Assembly (NCBI GenBank): GCA_000433115.1
Contig: FR892220.1
Coordinates: 1-18,068 of the forward strand
Length of the DNA: 18,068 bases
Source of the DNA: Ruminococcus sp. CAG:382
Lineage (GTDB): Bacteria; Bacillota; Clostridia; Oscillospirales; CAG-382
Reading direction: 5' to 3'
Shown: positions 1-7,700 of the stretch, one piece after another
Layout of the letters: the number at the start of each line of letters is the position of its first letter
Position numbering within the stretch: the first letter of the stretch is position 1
Made by a program: the position numbers and the translations under genes
Notes under the pieces: model-generated
Told to the model about the DNA's origin: nothing
What the model saw: only the letters and a program-made list of their open reading frames with translations
Databases searched by the model: none

Positions 1-132
1 ATCCGAACTTCTTCACTTTTCACTATTACTTATAACCTTCTCTCCGGAGGAGAAAACACACGAGCAAGCGCTCTGCGCAGCGAGTGTGTTGTATCGCCCG
101 TCATATCCTCACACAGGTTCTTTGGTGTTTTT
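1..132. other. Leader upstream of the O-acyltransferase operon, no gene recognised
   Basis: No gene is supported here. The first 36 bases are a pyrimidine-rich degenerate short repeat (TTCAC/TTTTCAC/TATTAC type). A weak inverted repeat follows (TTCTC at 38-42, GAGAA at 50-54), containing an SD-like GGAGGAG with no start codon at a usable distance. A second imperfect palindrome lies between CACAC at 57-61 and GTGTG at about 85-89. The frame of the next gene stays open back to the window edge, but the translation upstream of base 133 looks unlike protein. No convincing promoter is visible, so the operon promoter may lie outside the window. Confidence 0.4.
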
Positions 133-1560
133 ATGGTTTTTTCATCACTGATTTTTATTTTTGCGTTTCTTACGGTTACGCTTATTGCTTACTTCATAGT
201 ACCGAAAAAGTTCAGGATGCTTGTGCTTTTTATCGTGAGCTTCCTGTTTTACGGCTGGGGCGAGCCGAAATACATGATCATCATGGTGATTTCGATATGC
301 TCCGCCTACGGATTCGGGTTCCTGATCGGTAAATACCGCGAGACGGACAAGCGGAAAGCCAAGCTGTGGCTTGCGGTCTCGGTTTGCGTCAATCTCGCGT
401 TCCTGCTGTTTTTCAAGTATGCGAATTTCATTGTCACGAACGTGAGTCTTATTCCGGGGCTTGACTCGCTGCTTGCACCCGTGCGCGTGTTTACCTCGAC
501 GCTCAAGCTGCCGGTCGGTATCTCGTTTTACACGTTCCAGATCATGTCCTATTCCATCGACGTATATCGCGGCGACGCGCGCGTTCAGAAAAAGTTCATT
601 CCGTTCGGCACGTATGTCACGCTGTTCCCGCAGCTTATCGCGGGGCCTATTGTGAGGTACAAGGACATTGACGATCAGCTCACGGAGCGCGTTGAAAACG
701 GCGACAAGTTCGCGGGCGGTGTCAGGCGGTTTGTCGCGGGACTTGCAAAGAAGATCCTCTTCGCGGATTCAGCTGCAGCCGTTGTCAGCCTCTGCGACGC
801 TTCGATGAAGCTGGAGCCGACGGTCGTTTCGGCGTGGATGCTTGTGATCTTCTATACGTTCCAGATTTATTTCGATTTTTCGGGCTATTCCGACATGGCT
901 ATCGGGCTGGGCAGGATGTTCGGCTTCGATTTCCTTGAAAACTTCAATTATCCCTATCTCGCCGATTCGGTCACGGACTTCTGGCGCAGATGGCACATTT
1001 CCCTTTCGACATGGTTCAAGGAATATATCTATATTCCGCTCGGCGGCAACCGCTGCGGCAAGCTCAGACAGTTCCGCAACATCGCGGTCGTCTGGCTGCT
1101 CACGGGCGTCTGGCACGGTGCACAGTGGAACTTCATCATATGGGGCTGCTATTTCGGCGTGCTGCTGATCATTGAAAAGGTGTTTCTGCTGAAGGCGCTC
1201 AAAAAAGCGCCCGCGTTTGTACGGCATATCTATGCGCTGTTTTTCATTGCGATCGGCTGGCTGATCTTCTATCACACCGATCTCACGGCGGGCGTTACCT
1301 GCTTCAAGGCAATGTTCGGCGGCGGGGTAGTTGCGTTTGCGTCGAAAACAAATGTCTATGACATGCTCAGGCTCATGCCGCTCGCCGTGCTTTGCGCGAT
1401 CGCGTCAACGCCTGTACCGAAGCGCTATTTTGACAGGCTTTGGGAAAAATGCAACGCTTTTCAGACTGCCGTGCCCTTCCTTATGGGCGGTACTTTCCTG
1501 CTCTGCGTTGCGTATATGGTCGATTCCACCTTCTCTCCCTTCCTTTATTATATATTCTGA
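133..1560 (+). CDS. MBOAT family membrane-bound O-acyltransferase (AlgI/DltB-like)
   Basis: This 475-residue polytopic membrane protein probably moves an acyl (likely acetyl) group across the membrane for modification of an exported glycan. The N-terminus (MVFSSLIFIFAFLTV..., then FLFYGWGEPKY at about 38-47) is typical of the AlgI/PatA branch. The family core is present: PVGISFYTFQIMSY at about 127-140, FPQLIAGPIVRY at 165-175, FDFSGYSDMAIGLG at 247-260, FWRRWHISLSTWFKEYIYIPLGG at 283-305 with His288, and the catalytic-type His328 in TGVWHGAQWNF. Length is normal. The start is chosen because the hydrophobic first helix begins there; the ribosome site is weak. The next gene, a DHHW protein, starts 9 bases after the stop, which is the usual partner arrangement. 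The acyl donor and the target polymer cannot be read from the sequence. Confidence 0.93.
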   Translation: MVFSSLIFIFAFLTVTLIAYFIVPKKFRMLVLFIVSFLFYGWGEPKYMIIMVISICSAYGFGFLIGKYRETDKRKAKLWLAVSVCVNLAFLLFFKYANFIVTNVSLIPGLDSLLAPVRVFTSTLKLPVGISFYTFQIMSYSIDVYRGDARVQKKFIPFGTYVTLFPQLIAGPIVRYKDIDDQLTERVENGDKFAGGVRRFVAGLAKKILFADSAAAVVSLCDASMKLEPTVVSAWMLVIFYTFQIYFDFSGYSDMAIGLGRMFGFDFLENFNYPYLADSVTDFWRRWHISLSTWFKEYIYIPLGGNRCGKLRQFRNIAVVWLLTGVWHGAQWNFIIWGCYFGVLLIIEKVFLLKALKKAPAFVRHIYALFFIAIGWLIFYHTDLTAGVTCFKAMFGGGVVAFASKTNVYDMLRLMPLAVLCAIASTPVPKRYFDRLWEKCNAFQTAVPFLMGGTFLLCVAYMVDSTFSPFLYYIF

Positions 1561-1569
1561 TATTACGGT

Positions 1570-2781
1570 ATGAAAAATTCATCTTCACTCACGATATTTG
1601 TGTTCCTGCTGGTCATCGTGCCGCTCACTGTGGGGTTCATTCTCAAACCCGCCGACACGTTCTCACCGGAGGAGCAGCGTAATCTGCAGCAGTTCCCCGA
1701 ATTCAAAACCGACGAATTCCTCGACGGTACGTTTTCGTCGAAGATAAACAGCTATATGAACGACCAGTTCCCGCTCCGCGATATTTTCGTCGGAGCAAAG
1801 AGCATTGCCGAAAGCGCGCTCATGAAGAGGGAGAACAACGGAGTTCTGCGCGGTAAAAACGACCAGCTTGCGGTGCGGCTTTTTGCCGCAAGCGACGGCA
1901 AAGCGCATCCGCTTTCGTATTCCGCGCCCGAAACCGATCTTTACTATGCCGATGTTGTCGCGGATGCGTGCGAGGCACTGAAAGCGCTCGGCGAAAAGCT
2001 GACGGCGCAGGGGATCGCTTTTTCCGCTCTCTTGCCGCCGCGCACGGTCGATGTCGCGATATCCGCGTTCGATTATCCGTCGGAGCGTTCCGACGCGCTG
2101 GCGACGCAGGTCGCCAATCTGCTTGCCGACGTCAATTACGTCGATATGACGGGTGCTTTCCGCGAAAAATATGACGACGGCGAATATGTCTACTACCGGA
2201 CCGATCACCACTGGACGGCGCTCGGCGCGTATTACGCATATGCGGAGGTCATGCGCTCATTCGGTCAGGAGCCGTATGCGATAGGCGATTTTGAACGTGT
2301 CACCGTATCGGATTCGTTCCTCGGAACGACATATTCCAAGGCGGGATACAAGGACATTACGCCGGACAGCATGGAAATCATGCAGCTCAGGGGACAGCCA
2401 TCCGCATTTGTCACCGAGCGTCCCTACGACAAAGAGCTGCCGGTCATTGACGGCTTTTACGATTACGATGCGCTGAAGTCCAAAAACAAATACGCGTTTT
2501 ACCTCGGTGGTACGACGAAGTACCTTACCGTATCACGCAAGGACGGCGAAAAGCGCGAAAAGCTCATGATTGTCGGCGATTCGTTTGCGCTGAGCCTTGC
2601 ACCATATCTCGCACTGCACTATGATATTGAGTTCGTGCGCCTCGGCGACTGGAGCGATGTCTTTGCCGCAAACGGCGCGCCGGATTGCGACAGAGTGCTT
2701 GTTGTCTGGAATTTCGAGAACCTCATTACTACGACCGATCTGTCGCGTACGCGCAGTCTGCCGAAATTTTACGGAGCGTGA
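1570..2781 (+). CDS. DHHW family protein, AlgX/AlgJ-like SGNH-type acetyltransferase partner
   Basis: This 403-residue protein has one N-terminal membrane anchor (about residues 8-24) and an extracytoplasmic domain. The family signature is Asp212-His213-His214-Trp215, inside YYRTDHHWTALGAYYAY. A GDSF motif with Ser338 (KLMIVGDSFALSLAPYL) follows, giving the Ser-His-Asp set expected of SGNH/AlgX-like O-acetyltransferases. In known pairs of this kind (AlgI with AlgJ/AlgX, DltB with DltD, PatA with PatB) the MBOAT protein supplies the acyl group and this partner transfers it to the polymer outside the membrane. The gene follows the MBOAT gene by 9 bases and precedes a small membrane-protein gene by 3 bases, so all three are very likely one transcript. 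The ribosome site is weak, suggesting translational coupling. The substrate is unknown. Confidence 0.9.
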   Translation: MKNSSSLTIFVFLLVIVPLTVGFILKPADTFSPEEQRNLQQFPEFKTDEFLDGTFSSKINSYMNDQFPLRDIFVGAKSIAESALMKRENNGVLRGKNDQLAVRLFAASDGKAHPLSYSAPETDLYYADVVADACEALKALGEKLTAQGIAFSALLPPRTVDVAISAFDYPSERSDALATQVANLLADVNYVDMTGAFREKYDDGEYVYYRTDHHWTALGAYYAYAEVMRSFGQEPYAIGDFERVTVSDSFLGTTYSKAGYKDITPDSMEIMQLRGQPSAFVTERPYDKELPVIDGFYDYDALKSKNKYAFYLGGTTKYLTVSRKDGEKREKLMIVGDSFALSLAPYLALHYDIEFVRLGDWSDVFAANGAPDCDRVLVVWNFENLITTTDLSRTRSLPKFYGA

Positions 2782-2784
2782 GCC

Positions 2785-3201
2785 ATGAAAAAGCGCGATT
2801 GGATCTGGTTTTCGGCGATCGCCCTGATCATCGTCGGGTTTCTCGTCCTGCGCGTCTTCACGATGAAGCGCGTCGTTCCGTTTGAAGAGGCGATGGAGCA
2901 TATTTCGCTCGTGGACGGCGAAAAAGCGGTCACGGTGCATATGAACTGTACCAAGGGCGTTATTTACGCATACAACGACGGGCAGTTCGATACCGGTGAG
3001 ACGGATAATATATATGTAGTCTTTATGCAGTCGCTTTTCGACAGATGGTTCGGATATGATCTTCCCGGCTTCCGCCAGGTCGTCATACACAAATCGGGCG
3101 ACGACGTCAGCGGTTATACGGCACCGAAGATATGGTATATCGAGGATATCACCGACCCAAACGTCAGAAAAACGGCGTTGGAGGGCTATATAATTAAATG
3201 A
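2785..3201 (+). CDS. Small membrane-anchored protein of unknown function in the O-acylation operon
   Basis: I do not recognise a named family. The 138-residue product begins MKKRDWIWFS, followed by one transmembrane helix at about residues 7-25. The remaining roughly 110 residues are probably extracytoplasmic, are rich in aromatic and acidic residues, and contain a single cysteine near residue 55 and no obvious catalytic motif. The start is supported by GGAG at 2772-2775 and by the 3-base gap from the preceding stop. Its tight position after the MBOAT and DHHW genes suggests a small accessory subunit of that machinery, but this is inference from context only. No clear terminator follows; a 6-bp AT-rich palindrome at 3230-3244 is too weak to count. 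Confidence 0.75.
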   Translation: MKKRDWIWFSAIALIIVGFLVLRVFTMKRVVPFEEAMEHISLVDGEKAVTVHMNCTKGVIYAYNDGQFDTGETDNIYVVFMQSLFDRWFGYDLPGFRQVVIHKSGDDVSGYTAPKIWYIEDITDPNVRKTALEGYIIK

Positions 3202-3247
3202 AGAAAAACGCACGGCAAAACATTATAAAAAACTTTTGAAGTTTGTC

Positions 3248-3276
3248 TTGATTTTTTGAAAGTAATGTGCTAATAT
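3248..3276 (+). promoter_or_regulatory. Sigma-A type promoter for the oxidoreductase gene
   Basis: TTGATT (3248-3253) and TAATAT (3271-3276) are separated by 17 bases, with a TGC extended -10 immediately upstream of the -10 box. Transcription would begin near 3283, leaving a leader of about 55 bases. This placement rules out the upstream ATG at 3275 as the gene start, because it lies inside the -10 box. Confidence 0.75.
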
Positions 3277-3290
3277 GAACCTGTCAAGAT

Positions 3291-3305
3291 GTCGGGGATA
3301 CCGAC
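3291..3305 (+). promoter_or_regulatory. Short stem-loop at the 5' end of the oxidoreductase mRNA
   Basis: GTCGG (3291-3295) and CCGAC (3301-3305) pair around the loop GGATA, about 8 bases from the predicted transcript start. A 5' hairpin like this can protect an mRNA from degradation, but no function is shown. No riboswitch consensus is recognised. Confidence 0.35.
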
Positions 3306-3337
3306 GAGCTATACAAAACGAAAGGAATTTACCTATC

Positions 3338-4399
3338 ATGGCTAAAATGAAAATAGGAATTATCGGCTGCGGCACTATCGCCAACAACGCCCACATCCCG
3401 AACTACCTCAAGAACGAAGAGGTCGAAATCAAGTATTTCTGCGATATCCTTCTCTGGAAGGCTGAAAAATGCGTTGAAAAGTACGGCTGCGGTATCGCTG
3501 TCGAGGACTATCACGAGGTCATCAACGATCCCGAAATCGTCGCTGTTTCCGTCTGCACCCCCAACAAGATGCACTCCATCATTTCCTGCGACGCGCTCAG
3601 AGCCGGTAAGAACGTGCTTTGCGAGAAGCCTGCCGCAAGAACATACGCCGACGCGCTCCTCATGCAGGAGGCTCAGCACGAAACCGGCAAGGTTCTCAAC
3701 ATCGGCGTTGTCAACCGCTTCAACTCCGCCGTCAACAAGCTCCGTGAAATGATTCAGTCCGGCGAGTTCGGCGAGATCTATCATGTTTATGTTTCCTTCC
3801 GTTCGCAGCGCTCCATCCCCGGTCTCGGCGGTGCGTTCACCACCAATGCCATCTCCGGCGGCGGCGTTCTCATCGACTGGGGTGTACACTACCTTGACAT
3901 CGTTATGTACTGTCTGGGCGATCCCGCACCCAAGACCGTTTCCGCAAAAGCGTTCTCCAAACTCGGCGTTGATATGCCCAACTACGTTTACGAGGGCATG
4001 TGGGCTGAGGATACCAAAGATCTCAACGGCACATACGACGTTGACGACTTTGTTACCGGATTTGTACGTACCGAAGGCTCCACCATCACCTTCAACGGCG
4101 CATGGGCGCAGAACATCGGTGTTTCCGAATCTTACATTGACTTCATCGGCACCAAGGCAGGCGCAAGACTCAATTACGGCGGCGACTTCACCGTATATAC
4201 CACCGCATGCGGTTGCCTTGTTGACTGCAAGCCCAAGTTCCCTCATACAGACCACTTCGAGAACGAAATCAACTCCTTCATTCGCTGCATCCAGACCGGA
4301 GAAAAGCTCCCGTCCCACATCGACACGGTTATCGTTACCGCAAAGATGATGCAGGCAATGTATGATTCCTCCGCACGCGGCGAGGAAATCAAGCTGTAA
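3338..4399 (+). CDS. Gfo/Idh/MocA family NAD(P)-dependent oxidoreductase
   Basis: This 353-residue cytosolic dehydrogenase probably acts on a sugar, inositol or related polyol. The N-terminal Rossmann fold shows Gly7-x-x-Gly10-x-Gly12 (KIGIIGCGTIANNAHIP). The family EKP motif is at 96-98 with Lys97. The substrate-side motif GGGVLIDWGVHYLD runs from about 175 to 188, with Asp180 and His184 in the usual catalytic positions. Length is normal for the family. The start at 3338 is preferred: an AAAGGA ribosome site lies at 3321-3326 and the Rossmann strand begins directly after it, whereas the longer frame from 3275 starts inside the promoter. The gene has its own promoter and terminator, so it is monocistronic. 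Codon use is strongly biased, suggesting high expression. The substrate cannot be assigned. Confidence 0.92.
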   Translation: MAKMKIGIIGCGTIANNAHIPNYLKNEEVEIKYFCDILLWKAEKCVEKYGCGIAVEDYHEVINDPEIVAVSVCTPNKMHSIISCDALRAGKNVLCEKPAARTYADALLMQEAQHETGKVLNIGVVNRFNSAVNKLREMIQSGEFGEIYHVYVSFRSQRSIPGLGGAFTTNAISGGGVLIDWGVHYLDIVMYCLGDPAPKTVSAKAFSKLGVDMPNYVYEGMWAEDTKDLNGTYDVDDFVTGFVRTEGSTITFNGAWAQNIGVSESYIDFIGTKAGARLNYGGDFTVYTTACGCLVDCKPKFPHTDHFENEINSFIRCIQTGEKLPSHIDTVIVTAKMMQAMYDSSARGEEIKL

Positions 4400-4414
4400 A
4401 ACGAAAATGTGCTT

Positions 4415-4448
4415 CGGCGGCGGCGCTTCGGCTTCGCCGCCGTTTTTT
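4415..4448 (+). terminator. Rho-independent terminator of the oxidoreductase gene
   Basis: The arm CGGCGGCG (4418-4425, or alternatively 4415-4422) pairs with CGCCGCCG (4435-4442) and is followed directly by six T. It begins 16 bases after the stop codon. The CGG repetition allows two registers. Confidence 0.85.
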
Positions 4449-4572
4449 GCGGGAGAGAATACAGTATGCGTTTGAAATATACAAAAAATGCTTCCGGACG
4501 CACTTTTTCAGGAGAAAAAACAAAATTTGTTCAAATTCTTTCGGGACACCGCGAAAAAATTCCCAAAAGCCC
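4449..4572. other. Intergenic spacer, no gene seen
   Basis: This AT-rich stretch lies between the oxidoreductase terminator and the next promoter. No start codon with a ribosome site, RNA gene or repeat family is recognised. A short palindrome (CAAAATTTG) lies near 4521-4530. Confidence 0.5.
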
Positions 4573-4600
4573 TTGACAAACACCAAAAAATAACTATAAT
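4573..4600 (+). promoter_or_regulatory. Consensus sigma-A promoter for the giant surface-protein gene
   Basis: A perfect TTGACA (4573-4578) and a perfect TATAAT (4595-4600) are separated by 16 bases. Transcription should begin near 4607, giving an untranslated leader of about 150 bases. The leader contains two GGAACGG copies but no riboswitch I recognise. The ribosome site AGAAAGGA (4742-4749) lies 7 bases before the ATG. This is the closest match to consensus in the window and fits strong expression. Confidence 0.85.
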
Positions 4601-4756
4601 AAGCCTTGTAATGTAATCATAGTCGAGGAGTATCTATATCCATTTGCGACACTGTCGGAAAAGGAACGGATTTTTCGGCAACGGAACGGGCGGGTATTCT
4701 GCTTCGCGGCGACTGATACTTATTTTTCGAAATACATATTTAGAAAGGATGTACTT

Positions 4757-7700
4757 ATGAAAACGTGCACATTCAAAAAAGCACTTTCGCTGCTTCTTGC
4801 AGTCATGATGGTTGTTTCTTGCATCACCGTCCTGTCTGTCGGCGCAGCGGCTGCTAAATGGGATGACAACGGTTGGAAGACAGACGCACAAGCTCTTTAC
4901 AATGCGTATGTCAATAAGGCTGAATGGATTCCTGTTGGCAAGAATTCTGGCAACGGTAGATATGAGACTTCTGACGAAGGCGCTGAATATATCTATGCCT
5001 TTGCACAGGATTCAACCAAGATCTTTGCGTTCATCGAAGTCGGCGCGGCTGATAAGGATATTATCACCCTCCGCCTCGACTCCAATCGTGACACCCTCAA
5101 GGCTCGTACACATGAACTTGTCTTCAAGTGGGACGCAGCTACTTCTTCCTACAAGCAGGAGAAGATCGAATACGGTACAGACGTTGATGACAACAGCAGC
5201 GTAACAAACGGCAAATTCGGCGAAGAGATGGCTGACTATGCCGGCACCGCATTCATGAAGGGCAATTCTTACGAATATGCTACTATCAGAGTAAACAAGA
5301 ACTACACTGGCGCAGACGCAACCGCCAGAGATGCGCATGTCCTCGTTCTCCAGCTCCGTAAGGACAGACTCCAGGGCAACAAGGGCAGCGGTGACTTTGA
5401 TCATGTCGAGAAACTCGGCTTTGATATCGAAGTCAACTACAACAACACCAGCATTCTTCACACTTCCAACTACAACGCCGATCCCAAGGCTGACGCTACT
5501 GATTTCAACATCTATAACGTTAAGAACGACCGCGTTGAAAGATTCACTCTTGACGGAAAGATTTCCGGCAACGAATTCTGGAAGAATAATGCTTGGCAGC
5601 TCGTAACCGGTCTCAACGGTCAGCTTATCGGCAACTTTGACCAGACCGATATCGCTTATGACTTCCAGGTAACCGGCGACAGCAAGAACATTTACATTGC
5701 TGCAAGACTTTACGGCGAATCCTACAAGGACGGCGATAAGGCTTCTTCCTTCAAGGTATATCTCAACATTGACGAAGAAAACGCCAAGAGAGGCGGTTAT
5801 GAACCCACCGCAGTTCTCGAATTCGTTTTCGACGGCAAGGAATATGCTTTTGTTAACGACAGCAGAGGAGATTTCGCTCACCTCGAAACTGCTACCACCA
5901 TTGCAGCTGACGGTCATGCTGAAATCGAGATCAAGATTCCGTACAGAGATCTTAAGCTTGTTTCTTATGACCTCAAGGACGGCGATCCCTACAACTACCT
6001 CGGCGTTAACTTCGAATTCACCGCTCCTGCTACTTACAGCAACGAGCAGGAACTTGCAACTCTCGTTGCAAGAACCTATGGTAAAGATGCAGATCATCCC
6101 GCAAAGAACTGCGCTAAGAATCTTTACTTCACCTTCAACAGCAACTATGCTCAGTACAGCACTGAAAATTACTATGTCGGTAAGTTCAATGCTAAGGACT
6201 ACGGCAATGAGCTTGCCTTCGAATGCGGCGTAGTTTCCAACTTTAATGATGTTGATAAGGTTACCAATGAGCTTTCCGATGATTACAAGGCTAACAAGCA
6301 GGTTATCGTTTATCGTGTAAGTGACGCTCTCAAGAGCGGCAACTGGACCAACGGTAAGCCCGGCGCTGATGACAACAAGCCCGCAAGCTTCATCAACACC
6401 TATTTTGATTACCTTGTTTACTCAGACGGCACAAACCTTTACGCTATCGATAAGGGCTATGTTGAGCTCATGGGTAACCCCGCTAACCGCAACAACTACA
6501 ACGGCCAGAACTCGGGTAACCATGTCCGCTTCTGGTTCAGCGATGAAAACTACTGGAACAATAACCAGAAGTTCCTTATCGTTGACTCCGCTGTCAACTT
6601 CAAAGACACATACAACAATGCTACCGATATGTATGTCTGGGCTCACACCAACTCATGGACTGCTGTCGGCGGCGACGCTACAAAGATTGAACATTCTTAC
6701 CTCCTCGGCAAGGATTTCTACATCACTGCAGTAAAGATTCCCGTTGCTGAGCTCAAGCTCACCACAGATACTCTTTACTATGCTGTTACCAACAGCTTCT
6801 ACACCAAAGTTGACGGCAACAAGAACGTCATCAATGATTCTCGTTGCCAGATCACTTCCGGCCGCTTCATTGGATGCGACAACGATTCGAAGTATACTGC
6901 TTCTCACATCGCTTATCGTGCAATCGATGCAAAGAACCCTGCAAACAAGCTCGCAAGAGTTGCTTACACTGCAGATGAAAAGCTGAAGAAGAACATCATC
7001 GCTGATGTTTACTATGACGTTGAAGGTATCGACTCTTATAAAGATACTATCGTCAACCCCGCTATCATTTCCCTCAACGGCATCGCAATGCGCGGTCGCC
7101 TCAACGACGGTATCTATGATAACGGCGCTATCGACGGCAGTGATGCTTCCAAGAACTTCTCTGTCGCTCTGAAGAACCACAACGGCACTAATGCTCCTGT
7201 TTACAGTGCTGACGCCGCAAACAAAATCTCCTTCAATCTTCTCAGGAACTATGATATCGCAGGCTTCAAGGCAGTCTTCCGCCGTCTCGTAAGCTGGGGT
7301 ATCAAGAATCCTAACTACGTTGATGTTTATGTCACCAACGACTCCGGCGATATGCAGCGTGTCGGCAGATTCTACGGCAAAGCCAATTCCGACGACACCC
7401 TCGTTTCCTATGACATCGTTCTCAACAAGGCTGTCAAGGGTAACAAGATAACCTTCATGTTCGACTCTGAAGGTCCCTTCATCTTCGCAACCGAATTCCA
7501 GGCATACGCTTACGGCGACCTCGTTGTCACCACAAACGGCGCCAATGTCAATAACGGCGGTTACGATCCCGCAATGCTCTTTGCTCAGAATGCCAACGGC
7601 TACAATGTAAGCCCCTGGTGGTCCGCAAAGAACTTCCAGTATGACGAGAACCTCGGCGCTTACTATGCAGTTTCTGTATCCGAGCCCACAGGTAGCGGAA

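Noticed and set aside
3275..3337. Longer N-terminus for the oxidoreductase
   Set aside because: The ATG at 3275 lies within the -10 box of the promoter, and the extra residues precede the conserved Rossmann start.
3329..4318. 329-residue ORF on the minus strand
   Set aside because: It is in-phase antisense of the codon-biased oxidoreductase gene, whose Rossmann and EKP motifs are unmistakable.
4644..4760. 38-codon TTG-started leader ORF overlapping the giant gene start (ATGA)
   Set aside because: The only SD-like site (GAGGAG, 4625-4630) is 13 bases from the TTG, and the peptide has no feature suggesting attenuation. It may be chance.
4814..4825. Lipobox (VVSC, Cys22) making the giant protein a lipoprotein
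   Set aside because: The pattern fits loosely, but the hydrophobic core continues past it to an Ala-rich cleavage site at about 30-33, so ordinary signal peptidase I cleavage is more likely.
5012..6097. 361-residue ORF on the minus strand
   Set aside because: It has the same cause: in phase with the biased codons of the giant gene, no family resemblance.
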